NCBI RefSeq assembly: GCF_003515705.1
Contig: NZ_QWEH01000008.1
Coordinates: 1 to 64,000 of the forward strand
DNA from: Oceanobacillus profundus
GTDB taxonomy: Bacteria > Bacillota > Bacilli > Bacillales > Amphibacillaceae
Direction of reading: 5' to 3'
DNA length: 64,000 nucleotides
In this document: positions 18,000 through 27,708 of the stretch, in pieces
Layout: each line of letters opens with the position of its first letter
How positions within the stretch are numbered: position 1 is the first letter of the stretch
The notes under the pieces: model-generated
Database searches by the model: none
What the model was told of the DNA's origin: nothing
The model's input: only the letters and a program-made list of their open reading frames with translations
Position numbers and translations under genes: made by a program

Positions 18000-18584
18000 A
18001 TGATCAATATAATTTGGGCGTGTATGGCAATTGTAGGTATTGTTTTCGCAATGTTTAATGGAACAATGGATGAAGTTAACAAAGCAATTTTTGAGAGCGC
18101 AAGCGAGGCAGTAACATTAGCCATTAGTCTAATCAGCATTCTTGTTTTTTGGCTAGGTATTATGAAAATTGCAGAAAATGCTGGGATTCTAAAAGGAATT
18201 GCAAAGGTATTTCGGCCGGTTATCGTAAAGCTGTTTCCTGAGATACCAAAAGATCACCCGGCAATCGGCTATATCGTATCGAATATTACAGCTAATCTCT
18301 TTGGTTTAGGCAATGCTGCAACACCACTTGGAATTAAAGCGATGGAGGAAATGAAAAAATTAAGTGGATCAGAAACTGCATCACGTTCAATGATTACTTT
18401 TCTCGCATTAAACACATCTGGTTTGACATTAGTTCCAACAACTGTAATTGCAATCCGTATGCAATATAATTCTGTATCCCCGACTGAAATTGTTGGTACT
18501 ACGATTATTGCGAGTGGAGTTGCGGTTACCAGTGCTATTTTAATTGATCGTTTTTATCATTATAAAAGTACATGGAGGAAATAG
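18000..18584 (+). CDS. spmA: Spore maturation protein A
   Basis: SpmA is a 194-residue polytopic membrane protein of the nucleoside recognition/Gate (YjiH-like) family, with about four or five helices. Conserved features include NITANLFGLGNAATPLGIKAM (residues about 97-117) and LNTSGLTLVP. With SpmB it is needed for proper dehydration of the spore core in B. subtilis, by an unknown mechanism. It is sandwiched between dacB and spmB with almost no spacing. Confidence 0.93.
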   Translation: MINIIWACMAIVGIVFAMFNGTMDEVNKAIFESASEAVTLAISLISILVFWLGIMKIAENAGILKGIAKVFRPVIVKLFPEIPKDHPAIGYIVSNITANLFGLGNAATPLGIKAMEEMKKLSGSETASRSMITFLALNTSGLTLVPTTVIAIRMQYNSVSPTEIVGTTIIASGVAVTSAILIDRFYHYKSTWRK

Positions 18585-18586
18585 TT

Positions 18587-19117
18587 ATGGAGATCATCAC
18601 GCTTGTAAGCACCTGGCTTATCCCAACCTTTTTACTCGTCGTATTGTCCGTTGCAGTAATCAAAAGAGTTCCCGCATACGAATTATTTGTAGAAGGAGGT
18701 AAGGAAGGTGTCAAAATGGCATTTTCTTTGCTTCCTTTTTTAGTAGGTATGATTGTATCTATTGCGATACTTCGTAGTTCGGGAGCATTGGAAGCTTTTA
18801 TTAACAGCATTACCCCATTGCTGCAGATGGTTGGTATACCAGCTGATATCATGCCACTTGCATTAGTGAGGCCAATTTCTGGCACAGCTGCATTGGGCAT
18901 GACAACCGAATTGATCGCTACACATGGACCTGATTCGTTTATTGGCCGGTTAGCATCAACAATGCAAGGAAGTACAGATACTACGCTCTATATATTAACA
19001 GTCTATTTTGGAGCAGTTGGAATAAGGAAAATGCGCTATGCTTTAAAAGTTGGGCTGCTGGCGGACCTAATTGCTATACTTTCAACCATCATTATTGTTA
19101 AAATAGTATTCGGGTAA
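18587..19117 (+). CDS. spmB: Spore maturation protein B
   Basis: This 176-residue partner of SpmA is another Gate-domain membrane protein. LVRPISGTAALGM and GSTDTTLYILTVYFGAVG (about 145-160) are the conserved loops. I place the start at ATG 18587, eight bases after GGAGG (18574-18578), and not at ATG 18572, which overlaps that ribosome binding site. The start follows the spmA stop by two bases. The gene ends in a ten-base inverted repeat. Confidence 0.93.
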   Translation: MEIITLVSTWLIPTFLLVVLSVAVIKRVPAYELFVEGGKEGVKMAFSLLPFLVGMIVSIAILRSSGALEAFINSITPLLQMVGIPADIMPLALVRPISGTAALGMTTELIATHGPDSFIGRLASTMQGSTDTTLYILTVYFGAVGIRKMRYALKVGLLADLIAILSTIIIVKIVFG

Positions 19118-19124
19118 CTAAAAC

Positions 19125-19156
19125 TAGCGTTAATGCCATATTAACGCTATTATTGT
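19125..19156 (+). terminator. Inverted repeat after spmB
   Basis: TAGCGTTAAT and ATTAACGCTA form a perfect 10-bp stem around a five-base loop. The following tract has few consecutive Ts, so termination may be partial and rluB could receive read-through. Confidence 0.65.
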
Positions 19157-19187
19157 GTAGAAAATAAAGTAGAAGTATGGTGATAGA

Positions 19188-19931
19188 ATGGCAAATCAAA
19201 GTGAACGACTACAAAAAGTAATTGCACAAAGCGGCATAACCTCTAGAAGAAAAGCAGAACAGCTTATTATAGATGGGAAAGTCCGTGTAAATGGACAGAC
19301 TGTAACAGAGCTTGGCACAAAAGTAACAAGTGATGATGAAGTTGAGGTGAACGGTGTCCCACTGGAAAAAGAATCACATGTATACTACATGCTATACAAA
19401 CCAAGAGGAGTTATTTCCAGCTTGAAGGATGACAAAAATAGGAAAGTTGTAATTGATTTAATGGAGGAAGTGACAGAAAGAGTTTTTCCAATTGGCAGAT
19501 TGGACTACGATACGTCAGGCATCCTGCTATTAACAAATGATGGGGAATTTGCTAATCTTTTAATGCATCCGAAGCATGAAATAGACAAGGTCTACGTCGC
19601 TAAAATTAAAGGGGTTCCTGATAAAAAAGAGCTCGGTAAGCTAAGAAAAGGGATTAAAGCAGATAAAGATATTTTAAAAGCAGTGAACTATACGATTTTA
19701 TCTACGGATAAGAAAAAAAACACAATGGTGCTTGAATTAACCTTGCATGAAGGGAAAAATCGTCATATTAGAAGAATGATGGAGCAGTTAGGCTACCCTG
19801 TCATGAAATTAAAAAGAGAAAAATATGGTATGCTTACGTTGGATGGATTGAAACCAGGAGATTATCGCCCTCTGACACCGAAAGAAATAAAACAAATCAG
19901 GAACCAAGCTTCCAAAATTGTTAAAGAATAG
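19188..19931 (+). CDS. rluB: 23S rRNA pseudouridine(2605) synthase RluB-type
   Basis: This RsuA/RluB/RluE family pseudouridine synthase modifies large-subunit rRNA. The 247-residue protein starts with an S4 RNA-binding domain (RLQKVIAQSGITSRRKAEQLI, residues about 6-26). The catalytic domain has GRLDYDTSGILLLTNDG with the nucleophilic Asp, followed by HEGKNRHIRRM. The gene lies upstream of resA as in B. subtilis (ypuL). The exact uridine target is inferred from the family. Confidence 0.92.
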   Translation: MANQSERLQKVIAQSGITSRRKAEQLIIDGKVRVNGQTVTELGTKVTSDDEVEVNGVPLEKESHVYYMLYKPRGVISSLKDDKNRKVVIDLMEEVTERVFPIGRLDYDTSGILLLTNDGEFANLLMHPKHEIDKVYVAKIKGVPDKKELGKLRKGIKADKDILKAVNYTILSTDKKKNTMVLELTLHEGKNRHIRRMMEQLGYPVMKLKREKYGMLTLDGLKPGDYRPLTPKEIKQIRNQASKIVKE

Positions 19932-19983
19932 TCAAATTTCATACTATATTTCGATGATATAATACGGTGTGGGAGTGATAATT

Positions 19984-20553
19984 TTGAGTTTGGATCAAAT
20001 GAAGAGTAATAAACAAAAGAAAAAAAGAAACCGGTTCATTTTTAGAACAGCGATTCTTGCCGTTTTAGTAGCGGCGGTAGTTTTTGCACTCGTATCCCAC
20101 TTAAAAGAAGATAACGGGGGATATAAGGTTGGAGATAAAGCACCAGACTTTAAGTTGCAGCAAATTAGTCAGAATCATGATGCAGAGGCAATTCAACTTA
20201 GTGATCTGGAAGGGAAAGGCGTCATGCTTAATTTCTGGGCAACATGGTGTAAGCCGTGTAAAGAGGAAATGCCCTATATGCAAGAGCTTTATCCTGAATA
20301 TAAAGATAAAGGAATTGAAATCGTAGCGGTAAGTTTGGATGGAACAGAGCTTGTAGTTGATCGATTTATAGATGATTATGGCTTAACATTCCCAATCCTT
20401 CATGATAAAACAAGTGAAGTGAGGGATCTATATAAAGTCGTACCATTACCAAGCACTTTCTTTATCAACCCTGATGGAGAAATCCAAGAAGTCGTTAATG
20501 GAGCACTTAGCTTAGAAAGTCTTGAAGGGTATTTACAGGAAATACAGCCGTAA
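19984..20553 (+). CDS. resA: Thiol-disulfide oxidoreductase ResA
   Basis: ResA is a membrane-anchored extracytoplasmic thioredoxin that reduces apocytochrome c cysteines before haem attachment. An N-terminal anchor (about residues 19-38) precedes a TlpA-like domain with the active site WCKPC (Cys89, Cys92). VVPLPSTFFI carries the cis-proline loop. I favour TTG 19984, nine bases after GGAG, over the GTG at 19969. It opens the resA-resB-resC cytochrome c maturation set. Confidence 0.93.
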   Translation: MSLDQMKSNKQKKKRNRFIFRTAILAVLVAAVVFALVSHLKEDNGGYKVGDKAPDFKLQQISQNHDAEAIQLSDLEGKGVMLNFWATWCKPCKEEMPYMQELYPEYKDKGIEIVAVSLDGTELVVDRFIDDYGLTFPILHDKTSEVRDLYKVVPLPSTFFINPDGEIQEVVNGALSLESLEGYLQEIQP

Positions 20554-20589
20554 ACAAATTGAGCATGAAAGCTATTGTGAGGGATTTAA

Positions 20590-22227
20590 ATGAATAAAGT
20601 TAAATGTGAGTGTGGGCATGTTAACCCCGAAGGAACGGTTTTATGTGAAGCCTGTGGCAAGCCTATTGAAGGCAACCAGCACATAGATGGAAATGAAGGA
20701 AATAAATTACTGAATATGCGCTACGATGGAACTGCCCGTCGCTCACAAACCTACAACAAATCCATTATTGATAAAATATGGAGTTTCTTTTCTTCCGTTA
20801 AAGTGGGGGTTTGGCTAATTGTCATCGCACTAGTGGCGTCAATGGTCGGAACCATCTTTCCACAGGAAATTTACATACCAGCAGATGCAGTGTCTCGAGA
20901 TCCTGCTATTTTCTATGAAGATCGATATGGCATTTTAGGATTAATTTACTATCAGTTGGGCTTTCATAATTTATACAGTTCATGGTGGTATATGGTATTA
21001 ATTGCACTCATTGGTATTTCGCTTGTTATTTGTAGTCTGGATCGCTTTGTACCGTTGTATAAAGCGTTAAAAAGGCAGAAGGCAAAGCGCCATGAAACAT
21101 TTTTAAATAGACAGCGCTTATACAGTGAGTCAGAACAAGTCACTCCAGATGATATTGAGACAGTTAAAGAGAACTTAAAAAAACAGCGTTATAAAATTAC
21201 AGACGAGAATGGGCATATCCTTGCCGAAAAAGGCAGGTTTTCGAGATGGGGTCCATATGTTAATCATATTGGGTTAATCATAATTTTAATTGCAGCTATA
21301 CTACGGACTACTCCGTTAATGCATACAGAAGAATATGTTTGGGTTCGAGAAGGACAGCAGATCGTTCTTCCTGGAACGAATGGAGAATACTATATCGAAA
21401 ACAAAGAATTTATCATGGAAGTTCATGACGAAAATGATGAACGATTTGCACAAGCTATTCAGCAGGAAGGTGTAGTACCAAGTAATTTCCAGACAGATAT
21501 TGTAATTTATCAAGAAACTAACGCTTCGGTACCAGGTGCTGAACCTGAACTTGAGCCAATATTGGAAGAATCAATTCAAATGAATAAACCAGCTAAATTT
21601 GATCGATATACACTGTATCAATCTGGATACCAGGTAAATGAATTTACAAATATGACCTTTAAAGTTCATGAAACAGATGATCCAGAAGAATCTTCATTAG
21701 GTTCTTTTACGATAGACTTAACAAATCCTGACTCTATATATGAATTGGATAGCGGGTTCCGCGTTCAAGTTGATCAGTATTATCCAGATTACATATTAGA
21801 TAATGGAATTCCAACTTCGGAAACAAATTTTCCTAGAAATCCAGCTTTCGTCTTATCCGTATACCCTCCGGAAAGTGACACACCTGAAATCAGCTTTATC
21901 GGAATCGGGAAAAATATTGACGCTACTGGAGAAAACGAATACAAGGTAGGTATTGAAGATTTTGAATTACATGATGTTAGTGGTTTGACACTACGTGTTG
22001 ATTTCACGTTGCCGTTCTTTATATTAGGGGCCGCAATATTCATGATCGGAGTTATCCAAGGGATGTACTGGCAACATCGTAGAATTTGGATTCATCCAAA
22101 AGAAAATGGCATCTTACTTGCAGCTCATACAAATAAAAACTGGTTTGGTATTAAAAAAGATATTGAGAAATCAATTGAAAATACACCAATTACGATGGCC
22201 CGAGACCAGCAGGAATTAGACGAATAG
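20590..22227 (+). CDS. resB: Cytochrome c biogenesis protein ResB
   Basis: ResB, with ResC, forms the System II haem export and ligation complex. The 545-residue membrane protein starts with a zinc-ribbon-like CxC-x(13)-CxxC segment, then has helices near 72-95, 135-155, 215-235 and 480-500 and a large extracytoplasmic domain between the last two. The signature WWYMVLIALIGISLVICSLDR (about 136-156) is present. A 226-base gap holding a repeat separates it from resC, unusual in an operon that is normally compact. Confidence 0.93.
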   Translation: MNKVKCECGHVNPEGTVLCEACGKPIEGNQHIDGNEGNKLLNMRYDGTARRSQTYNKSIIDKIWSFFSSVKVGVWLIVIALVASMVGTIFPQEIYIPADAVSRDPAIFYEDRYGILGLIYYQLGFHNLYSSWWYMVLIALIGISLVICSLDRFVPLYKALKRQKAKRHETFLNRQRLYSESEQVTPDDIETVKENLKKQRYKITDENGHILAEKGRFSRWGPYVNHIGLIIILIAAILRTTPLMHTEEYVWVREGQQIVLPGTNGEYYIENKEFIMEVHDENDERFAQAIQQEGVVPSNFQTDIVIYQETNASVPGAEPELEPILEESIQMNKPAKFDRYTLYQSGYQVNEFTNMTFKVHETDDPEESSLGSFTIDLTNPDSIYELDSGFRVQVDQYYPDYILDNGIPTSETNFPRNPAFVLSVYPPESDTPEISFIGIGKNIDATGENEYKVGIEDFELHDVSGLTLRVDFTLPFFILGAAIFMIGVIQGMYWQHRRIWIHPKENGILLAAHTNKNWFGIKKDIEKSIENTPITMARDQQELDE

Positions 22228-22249
22228 CATGCTATTGGGATATACCGAA

Positions 22250-22430
22250 GATGGGTAACTTTTTAAGACGAACAATGCACAAACTTAGCGAAGGAAATAT
22301 ACGTTGAATCCTGTAGGAGGAAAGGCATTAGGTGAGACACCAAATTGCGCGAGCATTTGAGCTCACCAGTCCACACCGGGGGCACCATGTATATTTTCCG
22401 AAGCGGGTTATTTGCACCAAGTCTCTACTG
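22250..22430. repeat. Dispersed intergenic repeat between resB and resC
   Basis: About 180 bases are shared with 37965-38126: ACGAACxATGCA, CTTAGCG..GGAAATATACGT, GGTGAGACACC, CTCACCAG and CGGGTTATTTGCA recur in the same order. The reverse complement resembles the left halves of family 1 copies A and C, so this is probably the same mosaic family in inverted form. It sits inside the resABC transcription unit and contains no terminator-like T-run. Confidence 0.7.
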
Positions 22431-22453
22431 TTTAAGGATGAGGAGGAATTTTA

Positions 22454-23644
22454 ATGGATTTACTTAATCTAAGTAGCACAATGCTTTATACAGCATTTAT
22501 TTTATATTTGGTTGCTACACTTTTCTTTGGGGCAACAATTAGACAGGATAAGTCGGAAAGAAGAAAGAAGAGAAAATCCGGAACCATTGGTATTACCATA
22601 ACGATTATCGGTTTTACTGCGCAGCTTGTCTATCTGATAACAAGATGGATTGCAAGTGGACATGCCCCGGTTAGTAATATGTTCGAATTTATGACATTTC
22701 TAGGTATGTCCATGGTTTTAGCTTTTATTATTCTTTATTTTTATTACAAGTTAAGCTTTCTTGGATTGTTTGCACTCCCAATTGCAATGATCATTATTGC
22801 ATATGCGAGCATGTTTCCAACTGATATTTCACCATTGGTACCATCGTTACAAAGTCATTGGTTATATATTCATGTAACGACTGTAGCTTTAGGACAAGGA
22901 ATTTTATTCATAAGTTTTGCAGCAGGAATCATGTATCTAATTAGGCAAGTCGATCAGTCTAGTTTGAATAAAGGTAGCTTATGGCTTGAAATCGTGATGT
23001 ACGTTATGTTCTTATTTATTGGTTTTATCGTGATCACCACTTCTTTTAACATAATGGATTATCATGCTGAATTTGAATATACGGAAGCTGGTAATGTGAC
23101 GACAACAGATTATCATTTGCCAGCTATTGCTGGTCCAAATGAGGGAGCATTATTAACAGAAGGTGTTATGGAGCCGTGGTTTGAAACTCCAACCTGGATG
23201 CAAGGCGCAGACGCCGGAAGAAAATTCAATTCGGTCATTTGGTCATTTATTACTGGTACAATTTTATATGGACTCGTACGATTAATTATTCGTAAACGAG
23301 TTGGAGCAAAACTTCAGCCGCTTCTAAAAAATGTAAAACCGGATTTATTAGATGAGATCATGTATCGTTCCGTTGCCATTGGTTTCCCAGTATTCACACT
23401 TGGCGGTCTTATCTTTGCAGCGATTTGGGCACAAATTGCTTGGGGAAGATTCTGGGGATGGGATCCAAAAGAGGTATGGGCACTTGTAACATGGTTCTTC
23501 TATGCAGCTTTTCTTCACCTTCGTTTATCAAGGGGCTGGCATGGTGAGAAATCCGCTTGGTTAGCAGTAGGTGGTTTTGCAATTATTATGTTTAACCTAA
23601 TTGTTGTTAATCTTGTATTAGCAGGCCTACATTCGTATGCTTAG
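22454..23644 (+). CDS. resC: Cytochrome c biogenesis protein ResC (CcsA)
   Basis: ResC is the haem-handling half of the System II synthetase. The 396-residue polytopic protein carries the tryptophan-rich WWD-type motif ([15 protein letters not shown], residues about 330-345) plus flanking conserved histidines. An extra extracytoplasmic segment is present around residues 200-250. The ATG follows GAGGAGG. It completes resABC, and resDE lies downstream beyond a terminator. Confidence 0.94.
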   Translation: MDLLNLSSTMLYTAFILYLVATLFFGATIRQDKSERRKKRKSGTIGITITIIGFTAQLVYLITRWIASGHAPVSNMFEFMTFLGMSMVLAFIILYFYYKLSFLGLFALPIAMIIIAYASMFPTDISPLVPSLQSHWLYIHVTTVALGQGILFISFAAGIMYLIRQVDQSSLNKGSLWLEIVMYVMFLFIGFIVITTSFNIMDYHAEFEYTEAGNVTTTDYHLPAIAGPNEGALLTEGVMEPWFETPTWMQGADAGRKFNSVIWSFITGTILYGLVRLIIRKRVGAKLQPLLKNVKPDLLDEIMYRSVAIGFPVFTLGGLIFAAIWAQIAWGRFWGWDPKEVWALVTWFFYAAFLHLRLSRGWHGEKSAWLAVGGFAIIMFNLIVVNLVLAGLHSYA

Positions 23645-23654
23645 ATGTGAAAAC

Positions 23655-23765
23655 AAAAGCGCGGGGGCGCCCTGTAGGCTGAAAATGCGACGTCCTGTGC
23701 GTCGTAGTGACGTACGAAGGAAAGAAGTCTCTCTAGTAGTTGGGCGGTAAAGCTGGACGTGTCTG
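23655..23765. repeat. Short derivative of dispersed repeat family 2
   Basis: It starts with ACAAAAGCGCGGGGGCGCCC, like the ACAAAAGCGGAAGxGCCC start of the copies at 14289 and 48634, and ends in AAGTCTCTCTAGTAGTTGGGCGGTAAAGCTG, like their right ends. The central portion is missing. It is non-coding. Confidence 0.55.
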
Positions 23766-23770
23766 TTAAC

Positions 23771-23803
23771 AAACGGGGTATCATTAGGATACCTCGTTTT
23801 TTT
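23771..23803 (+). terminator. Terminator between resC and resD
   Basis: A 12-pair stem (AAACGGGGTATC with GATACCTCGTTT, one G-U) is followed by a run of Ts. It separates resABC from resDE. Confidence 0.9.
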
Positions 23804-23863
23804 ATACATTTACTTAGGATTGGTTTATACTATATACAGTGTAAAGCATAGGGGGAAGTTAAA

Positions 23864-24580
23864 ATGGATGATAATATTAAGATATTAGTTGTTGATGATG
23901 AGGAAAGAATTCGTAGACTCATCCGTATGTATTTAGAACGTGAAGATTATATTGTTGAAGAAGCAGAAAATGGAAAAGAGGCCTTAGATAAGGCATTAAA
24001 TAATGATTATAATGTCATCTTATTGGATATCATGATGCCTGAAATGGATGGTATCGAAACATGTCAAGAGCTGAGAAAAGAAAAAGACACACCTGTTATT
24101 ATTTTAACCGCTAAAGGAGAAGAAGCAAATCGTGTGCAAGGATTTGAAGTTGGGGCAGACGATTATATTGTAAAACCATTTAGCCCTAGAGAAGCTGTTT
24201 TACGAGTAAAGGCATTATTACGAAGAGTGACTGCCGCCTCTTTTCATGAAGCTGATACAGCTTCAAAAAATATATTAGTATTTCCGCATATTACAATTGA
24301 TCATGATGCCCATCGTGTTTCAGCAGATGGTGAAGAAGTTAGTCTAACGCCAAAAGAATATGAACTGCTATGTTTCTTAGCAAAATCACCAGATAAAGTA
24401 TTTAATCGAGAACATTTATTGAAGGAAGTATGGCAGTATGAATTCTTCGGTGATTTAAGAACAGTCGATACGCATGTGAAAAGACTTCGTGAAAAACTAA
24501 GCAGTGTATCCAAACCAGCCGCTAAAATGATTGTAACTGTCTGGGGTGTTGGTTATAAATTTGAAGTTGATGATGTATAA
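23864..24580 (+). CDS. resD: Redox response regulator ResD
   Basis: ResD is the OmpR/PhoB-type regulator that, with ResE, controls aerobic and anaerobic respiration genes, including resABC in B. subtilis. The receiver domain (about 1-120) has the acidic pocket DDE (11-13), phospho-acceptor Asp55 (LLDIMMPE), the Thr and the KPF lysine. The C-terminal winged helix ends with VWGVGYKFE. The stop overlaps the resE start (TAATG), so the pair is translationally coupled. Confidence 0.96.
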   Translation: MDDNIKILVVDDEERIRRLIRMYLEREDYIVEEAENGKEALDKALNNDYNVILLDIMMPEMDGIETCQELRKEKDTPVIILTAKGEEANRVQGFEVGADDYIVKPFSPREAVLRVKALLRRVTAASFHEADTASKNILVFPHITIDHDAHRVSADGEEVSLTPKEYELLCFLAKSPDKVFNREHLLKEVWQYEFFGDLRTVDTHVKRLREKLSSVSKPAAKMIVTVWGVGYKFEVDDV

Positions 24581-26346
24581 TGTTTTGGCGTAGTGTAGTT
24601 GGTAAGCTATCATTAACGATTCTATTACTTGTTGCATTTGTTTTATTTATCTTGTCATTCTTCCTGATGGAGTTCTTTGAAAATTTCCATATACTTGAAG
24701 CGGAAGATGATATGTTGCAAACAGCTACAAAAATCTCCTCACTCGTTGAAAGGGGAGAAGATAGAGAATTTATCGAGGAAATGACAGAACTATTAAAAGA
24801 TCCGTCTAGTCGAATTGTGATTGCGTATAATCAAGATGAACTTTGGACATCCACAAGTAATGATGGTGATTTATTGGAAACCGATGATCATTGGATTGAA
24901 GAAAGCGAAGAATTTTCACAAGTACTTCATAACCGTCGGGAAATACAGAAACAAATTATTCAGCCCGATGAGAATAATGAAATTATGATTGTTGGTTCAC
25001 CAATTGAATCAGGTGGAGCGGTCTTTGTTTATCAATCGTTGGATGTGATTTATCAAACAAAAGCACAAACCTCAAAGTTAATTCTCCTTAGTGCAGGAAT
25101 TGCGATTATGTTGACTACTTTTTTTGCAGTATTTTTATCAACAAGGATTACTTCTCCACTAATAAAAATGCGAGAAGCGGCATACAACCTTACTAGAGGA
25201 GAATTTAATACGAAGGTTCCTGTTTTGACACATGATGAAATCGGTGAACTTGCAACAGAGTTCAATCGCATGGGAAGACAGCTTAAATTTCATATTAATG
25301 CTCTAAGACAGGAAAAAGAACAGCTTTCAAGTATTGTTAGTTCGATGGCAGATGGTGTGGTAACATTAAATCGAAATGGCGACATTCTTGTCATGAATCC
25401 GCCAGCCAAAAAATATATTGAAAACTGGTATTTTGAAAATGACATTGCAGATGAGCAAAACCGGAAACTTCCAAGTGAACTTAATGAGGCGCTTCAAGAA
25501 GTTTTTGAAAGCGAACAGGCAGTGCTTCGGGAAATCAGCCTGCAAGGTAGAATTTATGTTATGTTAATGACACCTTTGTACGACCAATCCTATATTAGGG
25601 GCGCTGTAGCGGTTATCCGTGACATGACAGAAGAGAGACGCTTAGATAAGCTGCGTAAAGATTTTATTGCCAATGTTTCACATGAATTACGTACACCAAT
25701 CTCTATGCTCCAAGGTTATAGTGAGGCAATTGTAGATGATATTGCGGATACAAAAGAAGCTAAAAATGAACTTGCGCAAATTATTCATGAGGAATCTTTA
25801 AGAATGGGGCGACTAGTAAATGAACTTCTTGATCTAGCTAGAATGGAGGCTGGACAAATACAGTTAAATTTAGAAAAAACAGCAATTGAGTCCTATGCAA
25901 AACGTGTTGTTAATAAATTTAAAAGTCTAGCAACAGATAACGGAATTGAGCTGTCTTTATCATTGGATATCGATGTCCCGGAAGCCATATTTGATCCTGA
26001 TCGTATTGAACAGGTTTTTACGAATCTAATTGATAATGCGTTACGCCATACTTCAGAAGGCGGTAAAGTCCATGTTACAATAGCTAATCGTGAAAATGAG
26101 CTTTATGTAGAAATTGAAGATAGTGGTAGCGGTATTCCAGAAGAAGATTTACCATTTGTTTTTGAACGTTTTTATAAAGCGGACAAATCAAGAGTTCGTA
26201 ATAAGGAGAAGAAAGGCACCGGTCTTGGTCTATCGATTGTAAAGCATCTTATTGATGCACATCATGGTGTGATTCTTGTTAAAAGTAAGTTGAATCAGGG
26301 CACAGCTTTCAGCTTCAGACTCCCGCAGAATAAACAAAATCACTAG
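24580..26346 (+). CDS. resE: Redox sensor histidine kinase ResE
   Basis: ResE is the membrane kinase partner of ResD. The 588-residue chain has two membrane helices (about 10-30 and 165-185) around an extracytoplasmic domain, then a HAMP domain (about 186-240) and a PAS domain (about 245-350). The HisKA box is NVSHELRTP with phospho-acceptor His368. The ATPase boxes are NLIDNALRH, DSGSGIP and GTGLGLSIVKH. It overlaps resD by one base. Confidence 0.96.
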   Translation: MFWRSVVGKLSLTILLLVAFVLFILSFFLMEFFENFHILEAEDDMLQTATKISSLVERGEDREFIEEMTELLKDPSSRIVIAYNQDELWTSTSNDGDLLETDDHWIEESEEFSQVLHNRREIQKQIIQPDENNEIMIVGSPIESGGAVFVYQSLDVIYQTKAQTSKLILLSAGIAIMLTTFFAVFLSTRITSPLIKMREAAYNLTRGEFNTKVPVLTHDEIGELATEFNRMGRQLKFHINALRQEKEQLSSIVSSMADGVVTLNRNGDILVMNPPAKKYIENWYFENDIADEQNRKLPSELNEALQEVFESEQAVLREISLQGRIYVMLMTPLYDQSYIRGAVAVIRDMTEERRLDKLRKDFIANVSHELRTPISMLQGYSEAIVDDIADTKEAKNELAQIIHEESLRMGRLVNELLDLARMEAGQIQLNLEKTAIESYAKRVVNKFKSLATDNGIELSLSLDIDVPEAIFDPDRIEQVFTNLIDNALRHTSEGGKVHVTIANRENELYVEIEDSGSGIPEEDLPFVFERFYKADKSRVRNKEKKGTGLGLSIVKHLIDAHHGVILVKSKLNQGTAFSFRLPQNKQNH

Positions 26347-26408
26347 AACTTTTCTATTCTAACGTCATATGCTATGATAATTTTGAACTGGAATGAAAAA
26401 TTATATAC

Positions 26409-26590
26409 ATTGAATTTTGGTATTCTAAGAGAACATCAGGGTATTATTTCTTAGATTAGGGAAACCAGTGGAAATCTGGCACTGTCCTCGCAACTGTAAT
26501 TGATACGAAATAAGCAATACCACCGTAGTAATTACGGGAAGGGCTTAAAGTAGGTTTGAATCTTAAGTCAGTAGACCTGCCAAATTCAAT
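26409..26590 (+). ncRNA. Cobalamin riboswitch
   Basis: The leader shows the cobalamin riboswitch signatures: AGGGAAACCAGTGGAAATCTGGCACTG for the P3-P6 core start, the B12-box-like CTCGCAACTGTAA, and the closing AAGTCAGTAGACCTGCC. The ends pair to form P1 (ATTGAATTTTGG at 26409-26420 with CCAAATTCAAT at 26580-26590). A terminator at 26675 follows, so control is probably by premature termination when cobalamin is bound. It precedes a DUF4430 lipoprotein and an ECF S component. The class assignment (adenosylcobalamin type) is inference. Confidence 0.9.
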
Positions 26591-26674
26591 TTATTTTTCT
26601 CAATGCTTCGAGGTATGAGTGATTGAGACATTCGAATACATATAGCTTTTTGTCTATAATTATTTGTTTGTCTA

Positions 26675-26710
26675 AAAATCCAGCTCCTCTTTGTGAGCTG
26701 GTTTTTTTTG
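26675..26710 (+). terminator. Riboswitch expression-platform terminator
   Basis: CCAGCTC and GAGCTGG, extended by A-T pairs, are followed by eight Ts, about 85 bases after the riboswitch aptamer and 50 bases before the lipoprotein start. Weaker hairpins between them (TCTCAAT with ATTGAGA; TATAG with CTATA) could take part in an antiterminator. Confidence 0.85.
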
Positions 26711-26759
26711 TTCCCGAATATTTCCAGTTAAATACTTATAAAGATGGGGAGGAATTAAG

Positions 26760-27188
26760 TTGAAAAAATGGATTTTTCAGTTTGCGGTCATTGTAATGTC
26801 AGTTGGATTGCTGTTTGGTTGTTCTTCAGATGAGAATACAAACCAAAATACGTCTGTAAGTACGAATAACTCTTCACAATCTGAAGAAGTTGCAGAAGAC
26901 TCTGTACGGATTACCATTTCTATTAATGAAGGGGAAGAATATGTAACAGAGGAAGTGATTCAGATAGAAGAAGGTGATATTCTGATGGATGTTATGGAGG
27001 AAAACTTCTACATCGAAACAGCGCATGACGGTCAGTATATTACAAGCATTGAACGAGTTGCTGCTAGCGATGAAGAGAAAACTGCATGGATGTTCTTCGT
27101 AAATGATGAAATGGCAACAGTTGGTGCAAGTGACTATGAGTTATCGCCTGGAGATGTCGTTGTTTTTGATCTACAACCCTGGGAATAA
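26760..27188 (+). CDS. DUF4430 lipoprotein under cobalamin riboswitch control
   Basis: A 142-residue secreted lipoprotein: the N-terminal signal ends with the lipobox LLFGC (Cys21), followed by a Ser/Asn-rich linker and a DUF4430 domain (about residues 50-140). DUF4430 resembles the C-terminal domain of transcobalamin. Start codon is TTG, seven bases after GGGGAGG. Being directly below a cobalamin riboswitch and four bases upstream of an ECF S component, it may capture cobalamin or a precursor at the cell surface. That role is inferred from context and fold family. Confidence 0.82.
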   Translation: MKKWIFQFAVIVMSVGLLFGCSSDENTNQNTSVSTNNSSQSEEVAEDSVRITISINEGEEYVTEEVIQIEEGDILMDVMEENFYIETAHDGQYITSIERVAASDEEKTAWMFFVNDEMATVGASDYELSPGDVVVFDLQPWE

Positions 27189-27192
27189 GTAA

Positions 27193-27708
27193 ATGAGCAC
27201 ATACAAACTTACAATCCTTGCATTATTAGCTGCTTTGGCAGTAGGTGGAAGATATATCTTTCAATTTATTCCAAACGTACAGCCGGTAACAGCGATCATT
27301 ATCATTTGTGGTATTATACTTGGTCCAACATCCGCTCTTCTTTTAGCAATTTTAACTACATTTCTTTCTAACATGCTTTTAGGCATGGGATTATGGACCT
27401 TGTGGCAGATTGTTTCCTGGGGTATTATTGGGATAATGAGCGGACTATTGGGTAAAATGCTAAAACGAGTTCCATTTCTTATCATTGTGCTTTTGGCTAT
27501 ATTCAGTGGTTACTTCTATGGCTTTATCATATCACTAACTACATACCAGGTTACAGGGAAATTTTGGCCATATTATATTGCAGGACTCCCTTTTGATACA
27601 AGCCATGCAATTGGTAATGCGGTATTTATTGTACTTTTGTATCCGATTATCTCCTTTTTATTTACAAGATATGCATATAATAGGTTTGATGTAAAAAATA
27701 CCGACTGA
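27193..27708 (+). CDS. ECF transporter S component, probable cobalamin/corrinoid uptake
   Basis: This 171-residue integral membrane protein has about six helices and matches the substrate-binding S component type of energy-coupling factor transporters. It would rely on shared EcfT and EcfA subunits encoded elsewhere, as none lie here. It is co-transcribed with the DUF4430 lipoprotein behind a cobalamin riboswitch, which argues for cobalamin or a precursor as substrate. S components with B12 regulation (CblT/CbrT types) are known, but I cannot assign it to one of them without a search. Confidence 0.82.
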   Translation: MSTYKLTILALLAALAVGGRYIFQFIPNVQPVTAIIIICGIILGPTSALLLAILTTFLSNMLLGMGLWTLWQIVSWGIIGIMSGLLGKMLKRVPFLIIVLLAIFSGYFYGFIISLTTYQVTGKFWPYYIAGLPFDTSHAIGNAVFIVLLYPIISFLFTRYAYNRFDVKNTD